This document shows, piece by piece, positions 49,940 through 62,139 of a stretch of DNA of 64,000 bases. The stretch's first letter is position 1. Every line of letters starts with the position of its first letter. The DNA comes from Sambucus nigra (lineage: Eukaryota > Streptophyta > Magnoliopsida > Dipsacales > Adoxaceae): positions 255,072,187 to 255,136,186 of the forward strand of contig OX422214.1 of NCBI GenBank assembly GCA_949130495.1. The letters run 5' to 3'. A model generated the notes under the pieces. That model had not been told where the DNA came from, searched no databases, and saw nothing but the letters and a program-made list of their open reading frames with translations. Made by a program: the position numbers and the translations under genes.

Positions 49940-50395
49940 CCTACATTGCCCGGATTAGTGTATCGAGGGGATTCCTTGTTTGGATTTCGCCTCGGCGAGA
50001 CATCCCACACACGAAACGCAGTGTAATGTTGGAACTTGGGGATAAGTTTAGTCCTTAATGCTCATAATTATCTATCTATATATATATATCACCTATCCCG
50101 ATGATCGATAGTGCCAGGAGTAGTGTAACGGGGGGGGGGGGGGGGGGTCCTTGTTTGGATTTCGCTTCAGCGAGACGTCTCATGCATGAAACGCCGTGTA
50201 CTGTTGAGAATTGGGATATTAATTAATTAAAAAATTGGATAATAATCATTTGGGTTACATGCATCTTGCATTGAGGCATAATGAGCCCCGAGGATCGATA
50301 CGGTCAGGAGTAGTGTAACGGGGGGTTCCTTGTTGGGATTTCTCTTTGGCGAGACGTCCCACGCACGAAACGCCGTGTTGAGAATCGGGAGGAGT
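49940..50395 (+). repeat. Three tandem structured LTR modules
   Basis: Copies lie at about 49938-50042, 50100-50196 and 50285-50385. The second pairs CGATAGT with ACTGTTG and has 18 consecutive G (50130-50147) where the sister copy has five. The first has the inner hairpin TCGCCTCGGCGA, a compensated variant of TCGCTTCGGCGA. Confidence 0.85.
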
Positions 50396-51446
50396 TTAGT
50401 CCTTAACTATCGATGCTAATAACTCATATTATAATTATATATATGGTTTCATGCCTTATAAGGGCATCACTAGATTATAAAATTCTAGTAAATGAGATTG
50501 TTGATGTATTGTGATGATGTGGATATGATTGGATCATGTAACTTTATATGTTCAATAAATGAACATTATAAAGATAATTATAACTATTACATTAAAGTTA
50601 ATGTATATAACTTATAAATTATGGGAACAAATGTATTGGGAGATAGGTTAGATGATTTTCACTTAAATACTTCTTTTGGGTTTGAGTTAGGATCCTCTTA
50701 CCTATCTAGAATCGGACATCCATTTGGAGATCAGGTGCATACGTTTTGTGCGCGCTTTATATGAGAGGTGAGTTGAATTATTATGGAGAGTTTGATTCCA
50801 GCTAAATCATGTAATAATGCATTTATAATTATTATGTATTTTAATACACTTGCTGTAAAATGTTTTTCAAACTCGGGCTCGGACCCGTTTATATTTTGTC
50901 CTCCATGTATATATATTGTATTACTTCAGGTGTTCCTCCGCAAGGACGCATTTGATGTTCATCCATTCCGAATTCGTGGAGCTGTGGCAGTAGCGGACTG
51001 TTGCGGCACTTTGTTTTAGTTGATTCCTATCTTTGTATATCCAGAGTAGGATTCAGTTGTATTGAGTTAGTATTCAAGTGTTGTATATTAAAACTTTTAT
51101 ATTTCCTTTATCAAATTATTGTATTGTCTGTTACCCGACAGCATATTCGGGTATTTCGTTGTTGAGATTTTGTTGTACAATGTACTGTACTCTTTCATAT
51201 TATTGGAGCATGCAAATTTCACTCATCATAGTTAGATGTATATTGTTGGGTATGTGCATTATTGGTTATGTTGTTGTTGTTAAATATAAAAGTTTTAAAT
51301 TTTGGTAATTCGCACTTAATGATTTCTGGTAGTTAGCCTTATATTATAGAGTTTTGTATGTTGATGTTGAGACTGTACCATCCGAGATACCTGATTTATG
51401 TACTATAGGACTGGCCACCAGTTATTATTTAGAGCGGGTTGTCACA

Positions 51447-51503
51447 AGTACGATTCCTCAAAATCAACTTTGGAATACCACACTAGTTGTTATATATAAA
51501 ACC

Positions 51504-51539
<36 letters not shown>

Positions 51540-51574
51540 CCTTTTCATTCTGCACGGATCAAACATTGTTCTCC
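51447..51574 (+). promoter_or_regulatory. Core promoter and 5' UTR of gene copy B
   Basis: TATATATAAA at 51491-51500 is a good TATA box, with a (CT)n pyrimidine run at 51508-51537 where plant transcripts often start. Only 44 bp of native promoter remain before the LTR end at 51446. The native part matches 35450-35498. The leader would be about 50 bp. Confidence 0.7.
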
Positions 51575-51790
51575 ATGATACACAAAAAGATCAATCCCCC
51601 TAACTCACTATTCACAACCATGGAATCCGGGGTTGGAAACAACCACCACCAACACCGTGCCCACTTTTTATTTCGACTCAAAAATGGTGTTCAGATTTTA
51701 TTTGTGACGGTTGTGATTTTGTGGTTTGTTCTTTATCATTCTGCTTACCCGTTTCAGCTGCTCCCCACTTCCTTCAAAATTTCCTCTCAC
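51575..51790 (+). CDS. Gene copy B exon 1: N-terminal membrane anchor of a GT77-like glycosyltransferase
   Basis: From ATG at 51575 the exon encodes 72 residues starting MIHKKINPPN. A second ATG at 51620 (context ACAACCATGG, residue 16) is the better initiation context and may be the real start. Residues 39-54 (VQILFVTVVILWFVLY) form a single hydrophobic segment after a basic stretch, as in a type II signal anchor of Golgi glycosyltransferases. YHSAYPFQLLPT follows, typical of this plant family just after the anchor. The exon ends at CAC before the donor GTAAGT (51791), phase 0, which fits exon 2. The open frame running on to 51898 is intron read-through. Confidence 0.8.
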
Positions 51791-54018
51791 GTAAGTTACT
51801 CATCCCTTTTTTTACCTCATACTATTCGAAATTTGAAAAATGTAGAAGAAAAGTTCGGGAACAAAATAACAAAAATATATGTAATGTTATTCTTGTAACG
51901 TTTTGCTCTATAACTAATAGGGCTGTAAAAATGTGACAATAACTCGACAAGAAAATGACACCAAATTGATATGATATTCGTGTCTTATTGTGTGTTATTT
52001 TATGCTTTCACTCGTATTTTAAGGTCTTTTATATGGGTTGAGTTCGTTTGATTCTTGTTGTGCCGTATTGGATCCGAATGCAATTCAAAAACATAAAAGG
52101 TTGTTTGTCAACTCAATTCTAAAGCTTGAAATTGACCTTTCAAATTCATTTTCATGACTTTAAATTAAGATTGTCAAACGGACCAAATTCTCATTCATAA
52201 TATTTTCAGTCGGCCAAACTGCAAAAAATAAAAATTGAAATTCCAAAGTGAAGGAATACCTTTTTTCCCCTTATACTACGGAATGTACTCTAAAACCCCG
52301 AAAAAATAAACCTTGATGTATTTCTAATTTGTTGAACCATCTGTCGAACAAACACTTCTTAAGGAAATATTTGTAACATGATACATAGTTTTGGGGATTT
52401 AAGGACATCTAAGGGGTTGGTTATTTACAAAAAATTAGCAGTTCAAGGGATTTCTTACACGGTAGACTTCTCAATGTCCAAACATAAAGTTGTAGTTAGT
52501 ACACATGTGTAATTTATGTTTAGTTTTTAAATATAAGAATAGTGATTAAAAAAATATACTTATTATTCATTAACAAAGAAAAAAACGGTTTTCAGTTAGT
52601 ATTGTTGCAAAATCTATCATAAATTAAAAACTCCCTTAAAGAGGCATTTGTGACGCAAGACAATGATTTTTTAATGACCCATCAAAATATTGCATTAGTT
52701 TTTTTTTTCTTTTCTATTTCACTGTTTTTTACACAAATTATAAGAAACTTAAAATTATATGGGTTTTTTAAAACTATCATAAACTTATTAGAATCATAAT
52801 TGACACTATTATACAATTTTCTCTCTCCAACTCCATTTTTTGCACTATCAGAATCAATAATTGTTTGAGCTATTTTTAATTGCCAGCTATATTTATAGGA
52901 ATCTTATGCCGCTCATATCACATCTTACACGGACTTTAACCCACTTGTATCCAGAAAAATAATAGAGCTCCATAAAAAAGTAATTATTATAATTTATTTC
53001 TTCTGAGATTGCTTGTCTTTTGTCCCGGTGAGTATTTCTTTCCTAAAATCACATTGATAATTTAACATGTTTTTATAATTTTCTGTAAAGTTAAAATATA
53101 TTCGCCAAATACAATGTTTGAAATGGTTTAACTAGATTGGATTGGATTGTAATATGGTTAATGGGAGCAGTTACGTAGTTAAGATCATAAGTAAATTACC
53201 ATTAATAATAAAAAAAATATAATTTATACTCCGAAGACAATAGTTAACTCATTGAAGCATGCCACATCCACTCCTCATTCATATTGTATTAATAGTCTCT
53301 ATTTAAAAATGACACATTGTGGGTGTTTGAGTAATTCTTGCGATACTTTGTCATCACAATTAATAGGTGATGCCATATTTTTTTCCAAAAAATAAGTAAA
53401 GAAATAATAAATAATATTGCACATTCATGTAATGCAATAATAACATATTTATTATTTTTTCTTTTTATATATTTTCAACATATAGTATATCCTTTTCGAA
53501 GCCAACATCAACTTCACAACTAGTAATTTGTTCATGCCACCATATAGTCACAACATATGTGAATGGCTACTGCTAATTCCCACAACATAATCATAGCCAC
53601 CATTCTTAATACTAAAATATATGTGATATTTACCTACACTACAATTTATTTATCTTTAATTCATATTTGACTAGTTTGAATTTGGTAAATGGGGTTAATA
53701 TCACCGTCTGAATATTATTCCGATACATAGAATTTTAAAGTGTTCTTAATTAATCAATGTTCTCTCTCATCATACCCCACATGCAAGACCTTTCATATAC
53801 AACAACAGTTATGATTATATTAATGTATAAATATAAAATAGTTCAAATTACAATTGTTCTCTTTTTACATGGTCTTTCCAATATATTTTCTAGAAGACAT
53901 TATTGAAAATTCACCTTTATCTAGATAATATTTCCCACGTGGCTAATAAAATGGTTTGATTTGATACGTGAGATTTTATTCATTTCGATTTGTTAGTCAA
54001 CGGAGGATGGTGAATTCT

Positions 54019-54027
54019 TTACATATA
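54019..54027 (+). repeat. 9-bp target duplication TTACATATA, left copy
   Basis: It is repeated at 54202-54210 on the other side of the first MITE. Confidence 0.75.
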
Positions 54028-54201
54028 GAATAATGACATAGACAACTACTCTTAGTACCAACTAAGTTCCGAATGTGCTTTAAATGGTTGTACAAAAGTG
54101 TAGGCCCATGTATTAAAGTGTAGGTCCCATGATGGTACAATGCATTTAAAGCACAATCGATACTGGGTTGGTACTGGGAGTTGGTGTTTGTAGAATTACC
54201 C
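54028..54201. mobile_element. MULE-type MITE 1 (174 bp)
   Basis: Long imperfect terminal inverted repeats run inward from each end and include AGTACCAAC, and TGTGCTTTAAATG with its complement CATTTAAAGCACA, so most of the element can fold back. The 9-bp duplication and ends beginning with G fit Mutator-like elements. There is no coding sequence. Confidence 0.75.
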
Positions 54202-54209
54202 TTACATAT

Positions 54210-54218
54210 ATTGTGCAC
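54210..54218 (+). repeat. 9-bp target duplication ATTGTGCAC, left copy
   Basis: It is repeated at 54390-54398. Its first base is the last base of the right duplication of MITE 1. Confidence 0.85.
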
Positions 54219-54389
54219 GAAAAATGCTAGGGAGACCCACTACGTGGACACACTACATTAAAAGCTTATACCTTATTATTTTGGGTCCCGCCAAGGCATC
54301 AACCAATGCAGTAAAAACTTGTACCTATTTTTGTCTTATTCATGGGTCCCCAAAATGTGTCCACGAAGTGGGTCTCCCTAGCATTACTC
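54219..54389. mobile_element. MULE-type MITE 2 (171 bp)
   Basis: The ends carry AATGCTAGGGAGACCCAC and its complement GTGGGTCTCCCTAGCATT, extended by CGTGGACACA and TGTGTCCACG. With perfect 9-bp duplications this is a clear Mutator-like MITE. Its outer bases (GAGTAATGCTAG on one end) resemble those of MITE 1 (GGGTAATTCTAC). Confidence 0.88.
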
Positions 54390-55003
54390 ATTGTGCACAA
54401 TAAATTCAGAATTTAAAATGTCATCTCTACAACTGAAACAATTTGCAGGGGGTGATTTGACCACTCATAACCCAAAAGTTATATTAGGGATAGAATATAT
54501 TTAATTTTATTTTTAAAGATTTATTTTAAAACATTTATTTTCTAATTATTGATCATTTTATAATAAATATGAGACAAGTATCATTTTTTACGGAAGTGAA
54601 GATAGATGGTTACAAAGCACTTAAGGAAAATTTTGGATGATTATAAGACTTAATACAATTTAAAAATTGCATGAGAGGAGAGCCTAATAAACCATGGAAT
54701 ATGAGATTGAAAGCCAGAAAACTATATTTGAATATATGTTTCTATTAATATATTACAAAGATAAATACATAAAACATACAACTTAAATTTTGTTATTAAA
54801 AATAATATTTGTCCTACTTCAATTCCTTTTTTGTTTGTTTAAAAGGTACAAACATATATTATGTGTTTTAGATAGTCTGAAGTAGTTATCATACGGACGA
54901 AACCTATATAATTCCAGAAATGTGAATAATGTTATAAAGATGAGTAATTTACTATAAGTCTAATTGTCGTATGAATAAATTTGATTAGTTGTATAAGCTT
55001 GAG

Positions 55004-55251
55004 TAATATATAAGACACACATAATTTCTTAGCGTGCATAACGTTGTGAACATGCGTGTATAATTCAAGTAAACACAAGCCTTTCATAACAAGTATATGT
55101 AGCATTGTTGTCATAGATAAGTGGTATAACCACTAGTAATATAATAGACACACATAATTCCTCAGCATGCATAAAGTTGTGGATATGTGTGTATAATTTA
55201 AGTAAACTTGAGCGATTCATAACAAGTATAAGTAGCATCTTGTCATAGTTA
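55004..55251 (+). repeat. Tandem duplication, about 132-bp period
   Basis: 55004-55122 and 55136-55251 share AGACACACATAATT, GCATAA, GTTGTG, TGTATAATT and AACAAGTATA in order, with many substitutions, so the duplication is old. Confidence 0.8.
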
Positions 55252-57024
55252 ATTGTCTATTATGTATCAATGCAATGCAGAAAGTGGTGTTCTTATTGTC
55301 TTCGACATGAAGCATAACGATTGATATGTGTTTCAAATTAATCTAATGATCGATATAATTCCCGAGGGAGAAGGATTCTCACACAAATGAAAGGCATTAA
55401 GGTGTTTCCTATAATAAAATAGGCAAAATGGTCAAGTGGAACAAGAAGTAATCACAAGTATAAGTCACATTTCGATAGGGGAATAAGTAAGTTACATGTA
55501 ATTATTTATTTGATACTTGGTGCCCTTTTGACAAATTTGACCCCAGCCTTTTAAATTCTTACATGATAACACCCCTAAAATAACAAGAATACCTAGAAAA
55601 ACAAAAAATAAAACCTAAAAAATATTAATTTGTAATTCTAAACCGTAATAAAATACAAAATTGGTCATATAAATAAAATAGATTCATATTTATTAAAACA
55701 TATAAATTAAAATCCAACATGCAATAATTTTGACGCACGTGGTGTGTCGATAATGCAATGCCCAACCCTAGGTGCGAGAGACGATGTGTTGTTGGTACTC
55801 TGGCATGTCATAGGGATGGGACATTAGTTAACTATGACACGCATTATGTCATAACCTCGACATGAACCATGTTGTAGGCCCAGGTAAATTTAGTACAAAA
55901 TTAGAATAGTGCATCTTCCACATTCATCCTTATTTGTCCCTATATCTCTAAATAATAGTAAAATGTTCTTGTGAGGACCTATCTTTACTCGTTAAAGTGA
56001 ACATATTTGTTCAAAAGTTTGTAACACTTTGGGGCAGGCCGTGGGTGGAGTTAGTGTGCCCGTATGAATCCCCTAATTTCTTCAACCGAATCGAGTAGAT
56101 AACTTAGTCTCGATTTCTAAAAGTTGTTTTGAGGATACCCTTTACCGTATAACCAAATGAATGGGGATTGAGAGAAAACACTTATATTCACATTATTATG
56201 GTCGAAGTTGAATAACACAAAGTCTTTACAAGAGAGTTTCTCGGTGTATTGATACCCACACATACACGTAGATCGAGGATTTAGTAAACCATAACTCATG
56301 ATGAAAGTAGTTTACATCGGACTTAGCCGTCTGTAAGGATATGATCCACATCAAATTATATATATAAGTGGATATTCTATGAAATCTCATGAACTTTTAA
56401 AGCAAATGTAACTATTCTTGTAATATATCAACTCTAAAAAAGATAGTTTGAACTATTTTCATCAATTGTAACCTCTTTCACTTGTATTACTAAAAAACAT
56501 TATTTAGTGACATAAGAAAGAACATTTGTACTTATACAACAAGGGGTAACCTATTTTTTTTTCTTCCTTTTAAATGTCTTTATTGTTGTGTGCTCGATTA
56601 CTAAATTGAAAAATAATATATTTGTGTAGATACCAATTCTCTAGGGTTAAGAGGGCAAGTATGAAATGTTCTCCATTAATATAAGAAAATTGCGAAGCAT
56701 GTTTGAGATTTGTGTTTATTATTCACATTAGTTACAGAAAGAAAACCCCAACAAGTTAATAAATGAGAAAAATAAGTAGTGGTCCATATAAAACCAATCA
56801 AATACACGCTTAATTTATAGTAAAATTCGCAATACAAAATTTTATGTGACAATGTCTGAAACCTTCTTAATTTGCACAACCATCCTCCAATTCTTTATTG
56901 ATTTCTCCTAGTATTTCATAATTAACTAACTTAACAACAAAATAAAAAAATTCGCACTCTTCAAGTTTTCACTTTTCATTTCAACTAATGAACTTTTTTG
57001 TTGTTTCTTACTTTATGAGTGTAG

Positions 57025-57384
57025 AAAGATATTGTGTTGGAAGGAGTATTGAGAAACGCATCGATGGCGGATAAAATAGTGATTCTCACAACATTAAACG
57101 ACGCATGGGCTAAACCAAACTCTATATTTGATCTGTTTTTGGAGGGATTTAAAATTGGGAACAATACACAAAGGTTTTTGAATCATTTGGTGGTTATAGC
57201 ATTGGATGACAAGGCATATAATCGTTGCATAGCAATACACCCACATTGTTATGATCTTAGTAGCAATGACATTGATTTTTCCAAGGAGGCAAATTTTATG
57301 AGCCGTGAATATTTGAAGATGATGTGGAGAAGGATTGACTTTTTACGTATGGTTCTTGATTTGGGATACAACTTCATTTTTACG
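57025..57384 (+). CDS. Gene copy B exon 2 of a PF03407 nucleotide-diphospho-sugar transferase
   Basis: After the GTGTAG acceptor the exon reads KDIVLEGVLRNASMADKIVI and continues with TTLNDAWAKPNSIFDLFLEG, HLVVIALDDKAYNRC, HPHCYDL, a KEANFMS stretch and MMWRRIDFLRMVLDLGYNFI before ending FT at a GT donor (57385). This is the first half of the PF03407 domain, ending directly before the DADIMW motif that opens the next exon, as copy A shows. It is 120 codons, phase 0 at both ends and without stops. With exon 1 (72 residues) and an exon 3 like that of copy A (165 residues) the protein would be about 357 residues, the usual family size. Family members are Golgi type II membrane enzymes that transfer sugars; the acceptor cannot be told. 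Exon 3 of this copy is not in the window. Confidence 0.9.
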
Positions 57385-58958
57385 GTATTTTAACTTCCTT
57401 TCGCTAGCATTTTTTACACGGTTTAAATGACATAATGATATGTTTTCATTCAACCCAATGACATGACAATGATATGTCAGTAACACAGTTTAATTGAGTG
57501 ATATATTCATGACACGTTATTGTGTTAGAAAATTATAATCCGAAGAATTATTGAAGGGTTCATGACTAGCCAATTTTGAATGAACATAACGATTTGAGCT
57601 TAGAAAAGTTCATTGTGTATTCACCAAATATAGGGTTATTTATAAATTGATTGATACTTATTTGCTATATTGAGTATGATCTCTACTGTTTCATGTTTTT
57701 AGATCTTGACACTAAAAAATGTCATGAAGATTCATAATGCGTCACAAAGAAACTGATAAATGTGTTTAAAAACTATATTCATGAAGCTTTTGTGAGTCAT
57801 TTTGGATCTAACAAAAATGAAAACACGGAATGTCAAACTTAATGCAGAAAAATTAATCGGGGCAAAAGACCAAATAACTGGAAATATATTTAGGTATTAT
57901 CTTTGTGTTATGGATAGTGTTTGCATGATATTCCACGTGTAGCAGATTTGAGACCTTAGAAGGAAATGCCCAACTTTGTTTTCCATAATCCAAAAAATTA
58001 GTTAAACTCGAACTCTGCGCATGTTAAGTATGAAGTATTAACACGAAACGTTATAAAAAACAAAATTTAGTTTCTCATCTTCACCGTTACACATACCATG
58101 TTTTATTTAATTAAAAATTACACATAAGTATTATAATAAATATAATATTATTCAAGATTTCATGCATGTTGGTTGTTTATGCATTCTTATTTGCTATGGT
58201 ATATATTATAATTATAGAGATTTAGGCTTTAGTCCCATTTCAAAATATTTAGTGAGCTCCCATCCCATCTTTTTATAAAAGTATATTAAGTCTCATAATT
58301 ATAAGAAGCCGCCTCATAACCACCCATTACAACCTCTAACCTTCTATCTATATTTTTTTAAGAGAGTGACATGTATCCCATGTTTATTAAACATAATCAA
58401 GAGCATAAAAAAGAACTTGTGATTAATTATCAATGTTTAAAAAAAAATAGGAGTAAATACTTATACTCTCATATTAAAAGCTATTTTTTAGGAGTAGTAA
58501 AATTATAGTAAACTACACCCATTTGACATAAGTTTATAAAATAAATGAAATTATCTTGATTATAATTGAAGTCATATTAATTTAATGAGTTTGGATAGAT
58601 AAGCTCACAACCATTATAATTGTTTTCATTATACCACGTGCATGATTTCTCCATCTTTTACATCTAGCTTTAATTTATATCAAATATGCAACTAGACCAC
58701 GTGATCCATAAGACAAATGTTATATTATACTAGACAGTGCATGACACTCTCTAACACATTTAATATCCCATTGAAGAAGAACTAATAATGTAAACTCTCC
58801 AAGTTTCTAAAAAATGCCCTTAGCTGCAAAAAGTAGATTTTTAATGACACACACGACAAAATTTCTTTATTTGTAAGTTTAGAATATTAATTGAAACTGA
58901 AATTTACAAAACGAGGTAGTTTTGAGCTTTTTACCTATTTTTTGATATCAATTCAAGC
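57385..58958 (+). other. Intron 2 of gene copy B, interrupted by retrotransposons
   Basis: It starts GTATTT. From 58336 on it matches copy A intron 2 (1538-2159). At 58959 an L1b LTR begins. In copy A the empty site lies at 2159/2160, 43 bp before exon 3, so the acceptor and exon 3 of copy B should lie beyond the nested elements. No gene or RNA is seen in 57400-58330. Confidence 0.75.
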
Positions 58959-59441
58959 TGTAACACCCCATGATTTTTGAGATTGAGAAATTAAATTTTT
59001 GGGAAAATAAAATTTAATTAAATTGGAGAATTCTAGAATTGGGAATTTAAGTCGAAAAATAGGGGACGTTTTAAAGTATTCTGGATGATGATTTTGAGGG
59101 TACCATTGATCCCGAAAGGGTCGAGATAGTCAAAATGACTATCATTGGGTTTTATTTCGGCTTCGGAATATTTTAAGTTAGATTGACTCGAATTGGTGTA
59201 AACGAGTAATTTAAATTGTGTATTAACGTTTAAATTGGGGCTTATGTTTTATAGGCTTAAGAGGCTTACGGGATAAGCCTTCTCATTTAGATAAAGAGAG
59301 AAAGAGAAGATAAGAGAGAAAAGAAGAAGAAAGGAAGAGAGAGAGGAAGAAAATCTTGGAGATTTCCGGCCCAATCGCGACATCGAGGACGATCCAACCT
59401 CTACAAATCAGAGGCAAGTGTTTAATCTTGCAAAATAGTTA
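58959..59441 (+). mobile_element. L1b-family LTR, first 483 bp, interrupted by an L2 element
   Basis: It starts TGTAACACCCCATG and follows the solo LTR at 36831 to GGCAAGTGTTTAATCTTG, where the L2 LTR begins. The rest should lie right of the window. The left flank CAAGC (58954-58958) is the expected target duplication. Confidence 0.88.
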
Positions 59442-60739
59442 TGTAACAACCCGCCCTTTTGGACACGATTAAATTCCATAATTAAAAATAAATTGGAATT
59501 TGGGGAATTTTCTTAAATAGTAATTTTTGAGATTTTCGAGGATTAAATGAGTTTCGAAGGATGTTGTGATTATTTTTGGGACTGTATAGGTCGAAATATT
59601 TTAATTATATGTCGCCGTGGAGAAAAGGGACACGAGGTAAGATTTTTAATTGGAAAATCAACATTTATTTATTTTGGGTTGGAATAGTGTTTTGCGGTCA
59701 AGTACCTCGGATGGGAATTTCGACTGCGCCATGATTCTCGAAATGGCCGAGATAGTCGAAAAAGAGTGTCCGATAGTCGAAAATGAGTTTCGGGTAATTT
59801 TAGAGGTAAAAGTAACTCGTAATTGGGTAAACGAGTCGTTTTTGGGTTTTAAGGGGTTAAACCCTTTTCTTTCTATATAAAGAGAGGGAGAGGGATAAAA
59901 AGAGAAAGAAAGAAGAGAAAAGAGAGAGAAGAGAGAGAGGAAGAAGAAAAGAGGAAGAAAATAGGAGATTCCGGCCTACCTCCGCGGGATTCGACTCGAG
60001 GTCGTCGGATTATATCCATGAGGCAAGTGTTTACTTGCTTTATTTATCTTTTTGCATAAATATCTCATACCGTAGTTTGGTATAAACAAACCCTAAAGGT
60101 TTTGGGGTGGGTTATCGTGGATAAAACGGGTTTTTGGGAGTTAAAACAATTAAACCCCAAATAATATTTCAATTTATGGAACTTAGGTTTTAACCTAAAT
60201 TAATTGGTGGTTTTGGGTTCTAGGATGTTTAGAACCCTTAAAATATGTGTATTTGTAGTTGGTTGAGGTTGTAGGACGTTGGGTGAGGCGACAAAAGCTT
60301 GGGAGAAGCTTTAATGGCCGAAATTGTCTCGGAGAAGACGATAAATAGTAACCCATCACTTTAGGGGTTTTTTTGGCCAGGAAAAGAATTGATTTAGCTT
60401 TCGTCCAAAACACGAAAGTTGTAGATCTTTTCGATATGGTCGCGTGGGCGCCAATCGCGTATTCTTATGATTTTTCTATGATTTGATATGATTTTTACAA
60501 GATGGAAGCTCCGGGTTGAAATCATCAACTCGGAAATCAAATCGGGAATTGGAAAAATTACGGCTAGAATTTAATTGCGTAGATGTTTGGGACAATTTTT
60601 GGTGTAGTTTAGAAACCCCGTTAATGAATGTGGGTTTGTAAGAATAAATCCGACTTATTGTTGAAATGGCGAGTGGATTAAATTTTGGTGTTTTGGGTTA
60701 TATATAAAACCCTAAGCAGATTTGGGATTTTCGGACAAG

Positions 60740-60872
60740 CCGAATCGATTTGGACAGGCCGAATTGATTCAGTAAGAGACAATTTGAAAGTAGAACCATT
60801 TCGAATCGATTCGGACAGGGCGAATCGATTCGGTGGCCAGCGAATCGATTCGGGTAGGCCGAATCGATTCGG
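60740..60872 (+). repeat. Palindrome array, AATCGATT core, in an L2 LTR
   Basis: Six CGAATCGATTCG or near copies occur here. Both flanks align with those of the GGTCGACC array at 8091-8210 in the sister LTR. Confidence 0.88.
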
Positions 60873-62139
60873 TCCTAGCAAAATTTTGAGGTTTTCTCCT
60901 TTTAAGTTTAGGGATACTTATATTATGGTTTTGGAGATTATTATAGGGGTTTCTACAAGGAATATTAGGAATCCTAGATGATGATTTGAGGAGGATAAGA
61001 AAACCTCAGATTAATTTAGAGTGTGATTCGGGGTATGGAGTTAATTAATGTTTTGGGGTAAGAGACATTCGGGTTGATGTATAACTCCTTAAATGAAATT
61101 AAGGTATTTCGTTAGTTATAAAAGTAAGAGAATACTTTGGGTTTAGTATCATGCATATATAAATGCATGATTATGATTCCTTGAGGGAATCTTTGGGATT
61201 AATGGTCATCGCTAGATGTACTTGGCATATGGCCATTTTTATATATTCAGGTAGGAATATATGGTATATATATATATACTATGTGATTAAAGTATATATA
61301 TGAATTAAGAGAAATGACTTTTGAAAATGTAAATATAAATATTTTCAAAAAGGAAAGATATATGATTTTCTTAATTAATAAAATATGGATACACACCTCT
61401 CTAAATCGCTATCATAGGGGAAGTTGCGTGCGTATGGTGAAGCTCCCTGACAAATTAACGCAGGGTGGATATAGTCCTATAGGCCATATGAGCATTTGTT
61501 GTATTTTTTATGCGCTGGTTAGGAGATTCCGGGTGTGGTCTTGACTATCCCGCAAGCATATGGCCGCTTCCCGACGTCTTATGATGTAGGATCCCTGGTT
61601 GTCTTGATGATAGGCCCTGGAAGATGATAGCCATTTAGGGGCGCGCACAGTGGAGAAATCCGGACGGGCGGTCTTAGAACGCGTTATATATTAAAGCAAT
61701 TCATGATAAAGGATTGACTTTAATTACATTTCCTGGATATAGGAAGGGAAATGGGATAAAGGTTTGGCTTCGGTAACACACCCGGATGGAAGAAGGGATA
61801 TGGAAGCATATGATATGATCAAAGCATTTTTATGATAATGAAAATGACTTTGAATACATTTCCTGAATATAAAAAAGCAAATGGGATATTTTAAAATGAA
61901 AAAGAATTTTTATGATAATAAAATTGGCTTTTAAAAGTATATGTTTTGTTAAATAAATTCATGATAATGAATTGGCTTTTATATTTACATTTCCTGAGTA
62001 TAAAAAGGGAAATGGAAAGTTTTGAGAAAAATGAAAGTATTGATAAATACTTGATATATGAATCCTCAGTCCAGGAGATGGATCCGGATGATTATGGAAA
62101 GACGTATATATAAATGGATGAATCGAGTACCGAGGGTCT

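Larger units (their letters stand above)
47823..51446 (+). mobile_element. L1-family 3' LTR of the tandem element (3624 bp)
   Basis: It runs from TGTAATAACCCGAGG to GGGTTGTCACA. It carries an AATCGATT array (48573-48749), a TA run (49624-49681), three structured modules (49940-50395) and the CTCGGGCTCGGACCCG hairpin (50872). It ends 44 bp upstream of the TATA box of gene copy B on the same strand. The expected 5-bp duplication cannot be checked, because the left end of the element is truncated. Confidence 0.92.
51791..57024 (+). other. Intron 1 of gene copy B (5.2 kb)
   Basis: It starts GTAAGT and ends TTTATGAGTGTAG. It contains two MULE MITEs (54028-54389), a tandem duplication (55004-55251) and the block shared with copy A (55340-55980). 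The rest is AT-rich without further exons that I can support. Confidence 0.65.

Noticed and set aside
51900..52140. GGGCTGTAAAAATGTGAC segment as a MITE
   Set aside because: No terminal inverted repeats or target duplication could be found by eye.
58321..58958. Block repeated at 1538-2159 as a dispersed transposon
   Set aside because: It is collinear with the intron order of the two gene copies, so duplication of the gene explains it.
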